14,419 nt of DNA, taken from positions 1-14,419 of the forward strand of contig JAJYBW010000034.1 in the NCBI GenBank assembly GCA_021778815.1. The letters are read 5' to 3'. Below are positions 1-7,482 of this stretch, in pieces. The translations under genes were made by a program, and so were the position numbers. This DNA is from Acidobacteriota bacterium (GTDB lineage Bacteria > Acidobacteriota > Terriglobia > Terriglobales > Acidobacteriaceae). The stretch's first letter is position 1. Each line of letters starts with the position of its first letter. Below the pieces are notes generated by a model, which did not search any database, was not told where the DNA came from, and saw only the letters and a list, made by a program, of their open reading frames with translations.

Positions 1-351
1 CTGCTTCGGCAACAGGAGAGTCAACGGGCCGGGCCAGAATCGATTCATGAGCGCATCGATTTTTTGCTGCGCGTTTCCGGGCACGCGAAGCGCAACCTTC
101 GCCAACATATCGCGATCGGCGATGTGGACGATCATGGGATCCCAGGCAGGACGCTGCTTGGCGAGAAAGATTTTCTCCACCGCGGCTGGATCGAGCGCGT
201 TTGCGCCCAGGCCATAAACCGTCTCTGTAGGAAACGCCACCGTGCCGCCGGAACGAATCACTCCCGCAGCCTGGGCAAGAGCGGATCGCGCCGCTACGGA
301 CGAGATAGACTCGGCAGAAATCGCCAGCCGAACTGTATTTTTGGCGGTCAT
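1..351 (-). CDS. TsaC/Sua5/YrdC-family L-threonylcarbamoyladenylate synthase, N-terminal part (cut by window edge)
   Basis: This family makes threonylcarbamoyl-AMP from threonine, bicarbonate and ATP, the first step of the t6A modification at tRNA position 37 in the cytoplasm. The minus strand reads 117 codons without a stop from ATG 351-349 to the window edge. Visible signatures are FPTETVYGLGANA at residues 40-52, the KxRP nucleotide-binding motif (KQRP, 65-68) followed by a PMIVHI strand, and FWPGPLTLLL at 105-114. The order and spacing are typical of the YrdC fold. An in-frame TGA lies 15 codons upstream with no ATG between, which supports this start. The 3' end is missing, so a short TsaC (about 200 residues) cannot be told from a long Sua5 (about 330 residues). 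It is divergent from the CYTH gene across about 100 bases, in which I see no convincing promoter. Confidence 0.93.
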   Translation of the reverse strand, partial: MTAKNTVRLAISAESISSVAARSALAQAAGVIRSGGTVAFPTETVYGLGANALDPAAVEKIFLAKQRPAWDPMIVHIADRDMLAKVALRVPGNAQQKIDALMNRFWPGPLTLLLPKQ

Positions 352-455
352 CGGTTCGCGAACAGCGCCTGCACAACGCAAGCCATTCGTCCTTCATCCT
401 AACTTGTCTATCCGGATTATTCTGCGTTCTGCAGACTGCTGGCATCTGCGAAACT

Positions 456-1073
456 ATGGACATGACCGGAGAAACAGCGACAGACAAGATGGAAACAGAA
501 ATTAAAGTTAGGCTGACGGATCGCGCCGGCTTCACCATGAAGCTGCCCGCACTGGGATTTCATTTGCTGACTGCGGAGACCATGGAGCGCAATGTGCTTT
601 TCGACAAACCCGACGGCGAGTTGCGGCAGCACGGGGAATTGCTGCGCATCCGTCAGTATGGCGACCGCTGGATTCTGACCTACAAAGCGCCGGTGGAAAG
701 CTCTGCGAACAGCGCCCATAAAGTGCGCGCGGAAACGGAAACCGAGATCGAGGATGGTCGTCCGCTGGCGGCGATTTTTGAGCGGCTGGGGTTTAGCCCC
801 ATTTTTGTGTACGAGAAACTGCGGACAGAATGGGCGGATAACGAGGGCCACGTCGTGGTGGATGTAACTCCCATTGGAGATTTCGCCGAGCTGGAAGGCA
901 GCTCGGAGTGGATCGATCGAATCGCGGTGAAGCTTGGCATCTCGCCGGCAAACTACATGAAGGCCAGCTATGGCCAGCTGTTTCAGGACTGGAAGCTTGC
1001 GACCGGCCATGCGGCGGCGAATATGACGTTCGCCGAGATTGGGCATGAGACAGCCAGTCCTGCGGCGAGATAG
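456..1073 (+). CDS. CYTH-domain protein (CyaB / thiamine-triphosphatase-like triphosphate-binding fold)
   Basis: CYTH proteins are beta-tunnel enzymes that bind triphosphates with divalent metals. Members act as class IV adenylyl cyclases, thiamine triphosphatases or inorganic triphosphatases. The 205-residue product has the ExExK signature (ETEIK, residues 13-17), a basic strand LLRIRQY (63-68 region), LTYKAP (74-79), an alternating acidic strand ETETEIE (93-99), YEKLRTEW (119-126), the acidic pair in VVVDVTPIGDFAELEG (133-148), and SYGQLF near 171-176. Together these give most of the conserved tunnel residues, so it is probably catalytically competent. Sequence alone cannot choose the substrate. 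The start is uncertain: ATG 456, ATG 462 and ATG 489 are all in frame and none has a good ribosome site. Position 489 would begin exactly at the ExExK strand. The Nudix gene follows 134 bases later on the same strand and also acts on phosphoanhydride substrates. Confidence 0.9.
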   Translation: MDMTGETATDKMETEIKVRLTDRAGFTMKLPALGFHLLTAETMERNVLFDKPDGELRQHGELLRIRQYGDRWILTYKAPVESSANSAHKVRAETETEIEDGRPLAAIFERLGFSPIFVYEKLRTEWADNEGHVVVDVTPIGDFAELEGSSEWIDRIAVKLGISPANYMKASYGQLFQDWKLATGHAAANMTFAEIGHETASPAAR

Positions 1074-1207
1074 AGCGGGTGCAGGATTTCCTCAGATTTT
1101 TGTGACGCGCGCAAGCGAGTTTGGTTTAAGGTCTCATGTGGAACAGATGTTGCGCCGATACTGTTGGGAGAGATTCCGACTGAGACGAACACCTCGAAAG
1201 GAACTGG

Positions 1208-1951
1208 ATGCAATCTGGGCAGAAAACACCGTTGAAGATGGCAGAGAAAGCAAACCGAGGCAAGGCAAAAAGCAAAACTCACAAACATCCCATCTCTGAA
1301 AAAAGAGGTGCACCTCGCAAGAAAGTGGAAGCCGTCGCAAAATCCGGCAGATCGAAATCCACTTCTCCCGGTTCCGCGCTCAACGGAAATAAGGGTGGAA
1401 AGGTCGCGCTGGTTTCTTCCAAGCTGGCATATCAAGGACCTCTCTTCGACGTATACACCGACTATGTGCGTGAGCCTGAAGGTGACACAGCCCGTCGCGA
1501 TGTCATTCGGCACTCGGGTTCGGTCGTTATTCTCGCGGTCGACGATACACGCAATCCGGCCGATCCGCTGATCGTGGTCGAGCGCCAATATCGCCACGCC
1601 GCCGGACAGTATATGTGGGAGATTCCGGCAGGACGCAAGGAGCCGGAGGAAGCGGTGCTGCCTGGCGCGAAGCGCGAACTGCTGGAAGAGACCGGATACA
1701 TGGCCAAACGCTGGAGCAAGATCGCGCGATTCTATGTGAGTCCAGGATTTCTCGGTGAATGGATGCAGGTGTACCTGGCGGAGGGCTTGAGCTGCGGAGA
1801 GTCGGCACCGGATGAGGATGAATATATTCAGCACCAGCAGATTCCGCTCTCGCAGGCGCTGGAGTGGGTCGACAGCGGAAAAATTATCGATGCAAAATCC
1901 ATCATTGCGATCCTGATGTATGTGCGTCGTCGCGCCGCCGGAATTTCCTAG
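1208..1951 (+). CDS. Nudix hydrolase, ADP-ribose pyrophosphatase-like, with Lys-rich N-terminal extension
   Basis: Probably hydrolyses ADP-ribose or a related nucleoside diphosphate sugar to AMP and a sugar phosphate, using Mg2+. The Nudix box GX5EX7REUXEEXGU is intact: G142, E148, R156-E157, E160-E161 and G163, with Tyr at the last position. WEIPAG (137-142) precedes the box. A proline (P179) lies 16 residues after the terminal box glycine, the spacing described for ADP-ribose-specific family members. The catalytic domain starts near residue 66. Residues 1-65 form a basic, low-complexity extension rich in Lys, Arg, Ser and Gly, which is absent from typical family members of about 180-210 residues. 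ATG 1208 is preceded by AAAGGAAC at a suitable distance. ATG 1238 is a weaker alternative that would still keep most of the extension. It follows the CYTH gene on the same strand. Confidence 0.92.
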   Translation: MQSGQKTPLKMAEKANRGKAKSKTHKHPISEKRGAPRKKVEAVAKSGRSKSTSPGSALNGNKGGKVALVSSKLAYQGPLFDVYTDYVREPEGDTARRDVIRHSGSVVILAVDDTRNPADPLIVVERQYRHAAGQYMWEIPAGRKEPEEAVLPGAKRELLEETGYMAKRWSKIARFYVSPGFLGEWMQVYLAEGLSCGESAPDEDEYIQHQQIPLSQALEWVDSGKIIDAKSIIAILMYVRRRAAGIS

Positions 1952-2170
1952 AAGAATTCCCAGATCGAGACGCTTGCAGCATCTGCCGGGCAGGGCACGC
2001 AGATTCTTTCCAAAGCAGCCGTCACAATTACACCAGGGAAGTCCTGGGGCGATCGGTGTTTCGCCATTTCTTCCGCCCGGCTTACATTTTTTTCATTCTC
2101 TGCCTAACAATTTCTCGGCTCTCACGTCTATACCGGCAGGATCCCTTGACGGTTTCCCATCTGCAGATTC

Positions 2171-2176
2171 GAGGTG
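2171..2176 (+). promoter_or_regulatory. ribosome binding site fixing the GTG start of the cold-shock gene
   Basis: GAGGTG lies 8 bases before GTG 2185. This decides the start, because the reading frame stays open far upstream, into the end of the Nudix gene, without encoding anything recognisable there. Confidence 0.7.
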
Positions 2177-2184
2177 CGTGTTCC

Positions 2185-2421
2185 GTGTCTCAGCACAAAG
2201 GCAAAGTGAAGTGGTTCAATAATGCAAAAGGGTTCGGATTCATTGGGCGCGACGATGGTCCCGATGTGTTCGTGCATTACACAGCAATTCAGACGGACGG
2301 GTACAAGAGCCTGAAGGAGGGCGATCCGGTCGAGTTTGACATTGTGCAGGGAGATAAAGGACCGCAAGCGGATCAGGTGATGCGCTTGCAAGACGCGGTC
2401 CCCGAGACGGTGCGAAGCTAA
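2185..2421 (+). CDS. CspA-family cold-shock protein
   Basis: Small single-OB-fold protein that binds single-stranded RNA or DNA and melts RNA structure as a chaperone in the cytoplasm. The 78-residue product starts VSQHKGKVKWFNNAKGFGFI. It contains RNP1 (KGFGFI) and RNP2 (VFVHY), then the usual LKEGDPVEFDI strand and a QADQV segment. Family length is about 65-75 residues, so it is complete. The GTG start is chosen from the GAGGTG site 8 bases upstream and from homology beginning two or three residues later. The 233 bases after the Nudix stop are gene-free and T-rich near 2085-2100. A long leader is common for cold-shock genes, but I see only a poor promoter match there (CTTACA at 2081 and TAACAA at 2105), which I do not call. 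An AT-rich hairpin and an intrinsic terminator follow. Confidence 0.95.
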   Translation: MSQHKGKVKWFNNAKGFGFIGRDDGPDVFVHYTAIQTDGYKSLKEGDPVEFDIVQGDKGPQADQVMRLQDAVPETVRS

Positions 2422-2448
2422 GGCCCATCCCTTCCGCTGGATTCTTAA

Positions 2449-2467
2449 ATTGCAAGAGTTTTGCAAT
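2449..2467 (+). repeat. AT-rich hairpin in the cold-shock gene 3' region
   Basis: ATTGCAA (2449-2455) and TTGCAAT (2461-2467) form a perfect 7-bp inverted repeat with a 5-base loop, starting 28 bases after the cold-shock stop. No T-run follows, so it is not a classical terminator. It could affect mRNA stability. Confidence 0.45.
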
Positions 2468-2572
2468 GAGTTAAGTTTGTGTGTGCGGCAGCGCCTGTCG
2501 TGTGAAACCCAATTCAGGCCACAGTCGTTGTGTGGCTGCATGCCATGTATCCTTCACCTAAATATTTTCCGG

Positions 2573-2603
2573 ACCCGGCCTCTGCGCCGGGTTTTCATTT
2601 TTC
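2573..2603 (+). terminator. intrinsic terminator after the cold-shock gene
   Basis: CCCGGC (2574-2579) pairs with GCCGGG (2586-2591) around a 6-base loop. An extra A-T pair closes the base, and the T-rich tract TTTTCATTTTT follows directly (2592-2602). It lies about 150 bases past the cold-shock stop and 57 bases before polX, so it should separate the two transcription units. Confidence 0.75.
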
Positions 2604-2659
2604 ACCGCCCAATGCGATGATGCCTTCGAGGGGTCGGAATTCTCGCCTCGTTGATCGCC

Positions 2660-4405
2660 ATGGAAAATCGCCAGATTGCACAAATATTGTCGGAGACGGC
2701 GGACTTGCTGGAAGTGAGCGCCGCTGATTCATTTCGCATTCGTTCGTATCGACGCGCCGCGGAGGTGGTGGAGCAGAGCACTGTGTCTGTGGGTACGCTG
2801 GCAGCCGAGCCGAAGCGATTGCTGGAGATTCCGGGCATTGGCAAGGGAATGGCGGCGAATATTGTCGAGCTGGAACAGACAGGTACGCTGGGTCTGCACC
2901 AGGAATTGCTGGCCAAATACAAGCCATCGATGCTGGAGCTGTTGCGACTGCCCGGCATGGGGCCAAAGACGGTGGCGCTTTTTTGGGACGCCGCGCAAAT
3001 TTCAAGTGTCGACGAGTTGGAAGCCGCGTGTAAAGAGGGCCGCCTGGACAACCTGCCGAGGTGTGGCCCCAAACAGGTTGCGAAGCTGCTGCAGGGCATC
3101 GCGGAATATCGCAAGAACATTGGGCGTTTCCATCTGGATGACACCGAGTTGGCGGCGGAAAAGCTGACGGAATATTTGCGCAATTGTCCCGGCATTGACC
3201 GCGTGACGCCGGCGGGATCGTTGCGGCGTGGGCGGGAAACGGTTGGGGATCTGGATTTTCTGATCACCGGGCCAGCTTGCGAAGAGGACAAAGTCGCGGC
3301 CGTGGTGGAATACGTTGCGGCTTATCCGCCCATCGCCGACATTCTTGGCAAAGGGCAGAACAAGGTGAGCTTTCGTCTGCGGCAAGGCTTGCAGGTGGAT
3401 GTGCGCATGCTGCCGGAGAAGAGTTATGGCGCCGCGCTGCAATACTTTACCGGCTCCAAGCTGCACAACGTAGCGGTGCGTCAGCGGGCGTTGAAGATGG
3501 GCTACACGCTGAATGAATATGCGTTGGCGCGACTGGACGATGGCACGGCGCTACCCAGCCGCACGGAGGAGGAAATTTATGCCGCACTCGGCCTCGATTG
3601 GATTCCACCAGAACTGCGCGAGGACCTGGGAGAAATTGAAGCGGCAGCCGAGCACCGGCTGCCGAAGCTGATTGAGCAGTCTGACATTCGTGGCGACTTA
3701 CACATGCATACGAATGAGACGGACGGAAAAAATACGATCCGCGAAATGGCCGATGCAGCGCTTGAGCGGGGCTACGAATATATCGCGATTACGGATCACT
3801 CAAAGAATCTTGCCATGACAAATGGCCTGGATGATGCGCGCGCCCTGCAGCACGTCGAGCGCATTCGCGCTGTCGATCGTGAGATGGAGGGGCGGATTCG
3901 AGTGTTTCCCGGCATTGAGGTCGATATTCTGGCGGATGGAGCGCTCGATCTTTCCGATGAGGTTCTGGCGCAGATGGATGTTGTGATCGCCAGCGTGCAC
4001 TCTCATTTTGGCCAGCCGTCGGCGCAGATGACGGAACGAATCCTGCGTGCAATTGAGAATCCATTTGTGCGAATCCTTGGGCACCCGACCGGACGCCTAT
4101 TGCTGCGACGGGAGGCGTATGCTCTCGACCTGGATGCCATTTTGAATCGCTGTGCTGAGTTGGGAGTAGCTGTCGAACACAATGCTTACCCTGACCGGCT
4201 GGACCTGAACGATCGCAATCTGCGTCGCGCCCGGGAGCTGGGATGCAAGATTGTTGTGAACACGGACTCGCATCATACCTCGCACCTGGAAAAGATGCGT
4301 TATGGCATTCGACAGCTGCGTCGGGCTGGTTTACGAGCGGAAGATGTTCTAAATACACGGTCGGCGGAGGAGGTAGCAAGGCAATTTCGCCCCCGAATTC
4401 TCTAA
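2660..4405 (+). CDS. polX: Family X DNA polymerase / 3'-5' exonuclease (PolX) with PHP domain
   Basis: Bacterial PolX fills short gaps in base-excision repair and carries a Mn2+-dependent PHP exonuclease. The 581-residue product matches the family length of about 570-580. Domains in order: an N-terminal 8-kDa-like region with helix-hairpin-helix motifs (LEIPGIGKGMA at 55-65, LPGMGPKT at 97-104, LPRCGPKQ at 132-139); the polymerase core with AGSLRRGRETVGDLDFL (185-201), metal-binding D197, D199 and D247 (QVDVRML), and YFTGSKLHN (262-270); then the PHP domain from about 344. The PHP metal ligands are visible: HMH (348-350), TDH (378-380), GIEVD (418-422), HSH (447-449), GHP (474-476) and DSHH (536-539). 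Both active sites look intact. ATG 2660 is chosen although its ribosome site is weak. A TTG three codons upstream is the alternative. It probably has its own promoter after the terminator at 2573-2603. Confidence 0.95.
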   Translation: MENRQIAQILSETADLLEVSAADSFRIRSYRRAAEVVEQSTVSVGTLAAEPKRLLEIPGIGKGMAANIVELEQTGTLGLHQELLAKYKPSMLELLRLPGMGPKTVALFWDAAQISSVDELEAACKEGRLDNLPRCGPKQVAKLLQGIAEYRKNIGRFHLDDTELAAEKLTEYLRNCPGIDRVTPAGSLRRGRETVGDLDFLITGPACEEDKVAAVVEYVAAYPPIADILGKGQNKVSFRLRQGLQVDVRMLPEKSYGAALQYFTGSKLHNVAVRQRALKMGYTLNEYALARLDDGTALPSRTEEEIYAALGLDWIPPELREDLGEIEAAAEHRLPKLIEQSDIRGDLHMHTNETDGKNTIREMADAALERGYEYIAITDHSKNLAMTNGLDDARALQHVERIRAVDREMEGRIRVFPGIEVDILADGALDLSDEVLAQMDVVIASVHSHFGQPSAQMTERILRAIENPFVRILGHPTGRLLLRREAYALDLDAILNRCAELGVAVEHNAYPDRLDLNDRNLRRARELGCKIVVNTDSHHTSHLEKMRYGIRQLRRAGLRAEDVLNTRSAEEVARQFRPRIL

Positions 4406-4452
4406 ACTTTGTCCGCTGATCTCGCTGGATTCCGAGTAAACTGCTTGCAACC

Positions 4453-5112
4453 ATGATTACCCCCGAATCCCCACTCCCGGAGACCCCGCAAGAAGAACCA
4501 TCCCTATCCCCCTCCGCCAGAACCCCAAATGTGGGTGGGCTCGAGATGGATGAGATTGAACCAACCGACCCCTGGCGACCGCTTGTCGTTCCTGCAATCA
4601 TCGTGGTAGTCGGGCTGGCCATCGCGTGGGCATTATTCGCCCATTTCGGCAGAACGAAGCCGGATGCCACTGCCACCTTATTGCGCCAGTATGTCTACCA
4701 GGTGCAAGTGGATTCTGGTGAGTCGCCGCAGGGGCCAGGAATGCCCGGAACATTGCCAGAGCAGGATGAGACGGTGGTGCTGGTGCAGGCGCGGGTGACC
4801 AACATCAGCAAAGACCCGCTCACCATCTTCGACCTGGTTTCCGATGTGAAGATGCCAAGACAGTCGACCGGCGACCAAAGCTCCGCAGCGTTACCTGAGG
4901 ATATTGACCGCTTCATGCAGCGCTTTCCACAATTGACCGCCATGAAAATGGATCCGTTGACGCGCCACACGGTCATTCCTCCGGGAGGTTCAGCGCAAGG
5001 TCTGATGGTGTTCGCCTATCCGTGGAACAAGGCGCAGTGGACGCAGCACAAGAGCGGGCAGATCATCATCAGCTTCCAGCACGGACAATCGGTGGCGCTG
5101 GCGCTGCAGTAA
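4453..5112 (+). CDS. Single-pass membrane protein of unknown function with extracytoplasmic beta-rich domain
   Basis: I do not recognise a named family. The 219-residue product has a Pro/Glu-rich cytoplasmic N-terminus (1-40), one hydrophobic helix (about 44-63, starting at LVVPAII), and a C-terminal region of alternating strands. That region includes VVLVQARVTNISKDPLTIFD, HTVIPPGGSAQGLMVF and SGQIIISFQ. The pattern of a strand with an N-x-S turn and a late basic-hydrophobic strand resembles Ig-like domains of secreted or membrane-anchored bacterial proteins (DUF4352/DUF2393-like). This is a fold guess, not an assignment. It starts 47 bases after polX on the same strand and may be co-transcribed with it. 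It ends 54 bases before a convergent gene that also encodes a single-helix membrane protein. Confidence 0.75.
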   Translation: MITPESPLPETPQEEPSLSPSARTPNVGGLEMDEIEPTDPWRPLVVPAIIVVVGLAIAWALFAHFGRTKPDATATLLRQYVYQVQVDSGESPQGPGMPGTLPEQDETVVLVQARVTNISKDPLTIFDLVSDVKMPRQSTGDQSSAALPEDIDRFMQRFPQLTAMKMDPLTRHTVIPPGGSAQGLMVFAYPWNKAQWTQHKSGQIIISFQHGQSVALALQ

Positions 5113-5155
5113 ATTGCGGCGCGGCGAAGAAGATTGCGGAGTCGTGCGTCCGAGT

Positions 5156-5170
5156 GTAATTCCGAATTAC
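5156..5170. repeat. 15-base palindrome at a convergent gene junction
   Basis: GTAATTC-C-GAATTAC is a perfect palindrome around one central base. It overlaps the stop codon of the minus-strand gene ending at 5167. No T-run follows on either side. It may contribute to a bidirectional end signal or be chance. Confidence 0.35.
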
Positions 5171-6000
5171 GGGGCAAACGGCTTGGGCGTATTTTTAGGC
5201 GCTGACAAATATCCGGAAACTTGATCCTTACGGATTTGGTTGACGACCACTTCAAACAACATCGGGGTTTTCCCGGTGTAGAACTGCAGTGGCTCGTCGA
5301 GATCGCGATTCTTCTTTTCTATCTTCTTGTCGTCGGAAAAAATGTCCAGTGTATAGCGCGAATGTTTGACGTCGGCTTTTTTCAACTGCAATTTCACAAT
5401 CGAGATTGAAGACGCCGGCTGACCCTTGCGCAGTGTGAATTGAAAATAGTCACGATCTCCCAGGTGCTTCAGGTAATTCAGCTGCTCGGAGTTGGTTGCG
5501 ATCAGGCCGCTCTGCACGCCTAGATCGCCGACAACGGCATGGAGTTGCTGCTCGGTGCTGGCCAATTCCTTCTGCGTGCTCACGACATCTTTTTTTACGC
5601 CGCCAACATCCGTCTGCACATTCGAGACGGCATGCGACACATCCGTCACCTTTTGCTGGGTGGCTGCCTGCTGCCTGGTGATGCGCGCATCGGAAACTTC
5701 CTGCTGGTGAAGGATGTTTTGCGCACGCAACTCAATCTGCTGCTGAGTAATGCCAAGCTTGGCTCCAAATTCGTCGTTCGTCGCCCGCATTTGACGCCAT
5801 ATTTCCGCATGTTGCGCGGACAGGTGGTCGATATGCTCCTGGGCCCGGGTCAATTTTGCTTCGGTGGCGTCCAGCCGGCTCTGCAGAAAATAACTCCAAG
5901 CGAGCGCACTGATAGCCAATAGGAAAGAGAGTCCTGCGATCAAAATCAGTAGGCCTGGGGAGTTTCTCTGCTCCCCATATAGGTCTTCGTCTTCCTTCAT
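5167..6000 (-). CDS. Membrane-anchored coiled-coil protein of unknown function
   Basis: No named family is recognised. The 277-residue product has an acidic N-terminus (MKEDEDLYGEQ), a transmembrane helix at about 16-38, a long Gln/Ala/Val-rich heptad-like region from about 40 to 178, and a C-terminal beta-rich domain (about 184-265) with Lys-rich segments (LQLKKADVKHSRYTLDIF), ending in a Pro/Lys tail. The likely topology is an inner-membrane anchor with the coiled coil and beta domain outside, but orientation is not proven. ATG 6000 is chosen because GGGAG lies about 10 bases upstream. The frame stays open further upstream, but that part has no helix or coiled-coil logic and includes the ribosome site. 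It is divergent from citrate synthase and convergent with the other single-pass protein. Confidence 0.8.
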   Translation of the reverse strand: MKEDEDLYGEQRNSPGLLILIAGLSFLLAISALAWSYFLQSRLDATEAKLTRAQEHIDHLSAQHAEIWRQMRATNDEFGAKLGITQQQIELRAQNILHQQEVSDARITRQQAATQQKVTDVSHAVSNVQTDVGGVKKDVVSTQKELASTEQQLHAVVGDLGVQSGLIATNSEQLNYLKHLGDRDYFQFTLRKGQPASSISIVKLQLKKADVKHSRYTLDIFSDDKKIEKKNRDLDEPLQFYTGKTPMLFEVVVNQIRKDQVSGYLSAPKNTPKPFAP

Positions 6001-6016
6001 TTCGATAGGACTCCCT

Positions 6017-6032
6017 CGCATCGAGCGATGCG
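6017..6032. repeat. palindrome upstream of the coiled-coil gene
   Basis: CGCATCG-AG-CGATGCG gives 7-bp arms around two bases, immediately upstream of the ribosome site of the minus-strand gene. In the mRNA it could form a hairpin near the start. In DNA it could be an operator. Confidence 0.4.
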
Positions 6033-6249
6033 TCTGCAGCAGAACAAGTGATTCAGGACAGGTTGTGTGCGGTCGAACGGCACACCCTAGGTTTTCACAA
6101 AAACAAGGGTCATACAAATGGCGAAGGCACGGGGAACAGAAGCATCGCCAGTGCAACTGCGGCGATTCCATGCGAGCCGTAGGAGGGCGGCCCAGGAGCA
6201 ACCTGCGATGAGGTGCGCCAGAGACTGCCTGGCATGACGAACCTCTGGC

Positions 6250-6277
6250 TTGCATTGTAGTATCGAAGCAGTAGTGT
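6250..6277 (+). promoter_or_regulatory. candidate promoter for citrate synthase
   Basis: TTGCAT (6250-6255) and TAGTGT (6272-6277) are spaced by 16 bases, placing a start about 50 bases before the ATG. An overlapping alternative is ATGACG at 6234 with TAGTAT at 6258. Both are imperfect matches to the housekeeping sigma consensus. Confidence 0.3.
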
Positions 6278-6333
6278 AGGGCGGACTGGCACCGGATTCT
6301 GCACACAGAAAAACTTGTCTGGAGAACACGAAC

Positions 6334-7467
6334 ATGGCTATGACTGCCGCGGCACGCGGGTTGGAAGACATTGTTGCTTCCGACTCAGGAATTTGTCTGA
6401 TCAACGGAGACGCGGGCATTTTAGCCTACCGCGGCATTGATATTCATGAGTTGGCGGAAAAGTCGACATTTCCGGAAACAGCCTATCTTTTGTGGTTTGG
6501 CCGCCTGCCATCGACGGCGGAACTTGCAGACGTCAATCAAAAACTGACCGCCGCGCGCGTACTGCCGCCAGAGGTTGTGCGACTGCTGGAGGAATTGCCG
6601 AAAGATGCATTGCCCATGGCGGTCCTGCGCACCGCAGTCTCCGCGCTCAGCATGTACGATGCGGACCAGCAGTCCCTGTCGCATGAAGCGAATGTGCGCA
6701 AGGCTTTCCGCCTGACCGCTCAAATCCCCATGATTGTGGCGGTTTTTGATCGGGTGCGCAAAGGCAAGTCGATCGTCGCGCCAGATCCATCTCTAAGCCA
6801 CTCCGGTAATTTTCTATGGATGTTGAACGGCGAAAAGCCTTCTCCGACGGCGGAACGCGCGTTGGATGTTGCGCTGATTCTGCACGCCGATCATGAATTT
6901 AATGCGTCGACCTTTGCGGCGCGCGTCATCGTCGCCACACTGTCTGACATGCATTCGGCCATCACGGGCGCCATTGGCGCATTGAAGGGATCGCTGCATG
7001 GCGGCGCCAATGAAGCAGTGATGCGTATTCTGTTCGCCATTGACCAGGCGGGCGCGGACCCGGTGGAATATGTGCGCCAGATGCTGGCCGATAAAAAGAA
7101 AGTTCCCGGCTTTGGACACCGTGTGTATCGTACCGAGGATCCACGAGCGACGCATCTCCGCCGCATGTCGCAGGACCTGGGCCGTGCCGACGGCAATCCG
7201 AAATGGTTCGACATGTCGCGCAAGATCGAACTGTTTGTGAATGAAGAGAAAAAGCTGAACGCCAACGTGGATTTCTATTCCGCCTCGACCTACACGACGC
7301 TGGGTATTGATGTTGATTTGTTCACGCCGATCTTTGCCATCAGCCGCATCGCCGGATGGGCGGCCCACGCGATTGAGCAGTTTGAGGACAATCGACTGAT
7401 CCGACCACGCGCCGAATATACCGGGCCGGCTTACCCGAATAAGTACATCGCGATTGAAAATCGCTGA
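6334..7467 (+). CDS. Citrate synthase (short bacterial type)
   Basis: Condenses oxaloacetate with acetyl-CoA to citrate, the entry step of the TCA cycle, in the cytoplasm. The 377-residue length matches the short CitZ/CitA class (about 370 residues), not the 430-residue E. coli type. Active-site elements are present: HADHEFNASTFAAR (184-197), GSLHGGANEAV with H222, PGFGHRVY with H262, and NVDFYS with D313. GWAAHAIEQ (341-349) and the C-terminal RPRAEYTG (357-364) are also typical. GGAG nine bases upstream supports ATG 6334. ATG 6340 is an in-frame alternative. 2-Methylcitrate synthase has the same length and motifs. No prpB or prpD gene lies in the window, so citrate synthase is preferred but not proven. 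It ends 15 bases before a convergent gene. Confidence 0.93.
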   Translation: MAMTAAARGLEDIVASDSGICLINGDAGILAYRGIDIHELAEKSTFPETAYLLWFGRLPSTAELADVNQKLTAARVLPPEVVRLLEELPKDALPMAVLRTAVSALSMYDADQQSLSHEANVRKAFRLTAQIPMIVAVFDRVRKGKSIVAPDPSLSHSGNFLWMLNGEKPSPTAERALDVALILHADHEFNASTFAARVIVATLSDMHSAITGAIGALKGSLHGGANEAVMRILFAIDQAGADPVEYVRQMLADKKKVPGFGHRVYRTEDPRATHLRRMSQDLGRADGNPKWFDMSRKIELFVNEEKKLNANVDFYSASTYTTLGIDVDLFTPIFAISRIAGWAAHAIEQFEDNRLIRPRAEYTGPAYPNKYIAIENR

Positions 7468-7482
7468 ATTTTGCCAGCCACG

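Larger units (their letters stand above)
6001..6333. other. 333-base divergent intergenic region before citrate synthase
   Basis: No gene is seen. It holds the start signals of two divergent genes: GGGAG for the minus-strand coiled-coil gene near 6006-6015, and GGAG at 6321-6324, nine bases before the citrate synthase ATG. It also holds a 16-base palindrome (6017-6032), an inverted repeat GCCAGAG/CTCTGGC (6217-6223 and 6243-6249), and a weak plus-strand promoter candidate just after that repeat. The open frames through this region are extensions or shadows with no protein-like features. Confidence 0.6.

Noticed and set aside
983..1834. Minus-strand frame of 283 residues
   Set aside because: It is antisense to the CYTH end and the Nudix domain, both of which have intact signatures.
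1864..2184. Upstream extension of the cold-shock reading frame
   Set aside because: It overlaps the Nudix gene end. Its translation is unlike any known extension, and a good ribosome site exists at 2171-2176 for GTG 2185.
3789..4676. Minus-strand frame of 295 residues
   Set aside because: It is antisense to the PHP domain of PolX and the next gene. Its composition is low-complexity and no motif is seen.
6001..6306. N-terminal extension of the coiled-coil protein on the minus strand
   Set aside because: The Cys/Arg-rich translation shows no domain, and a ribosome site lies just before ATG 6000.
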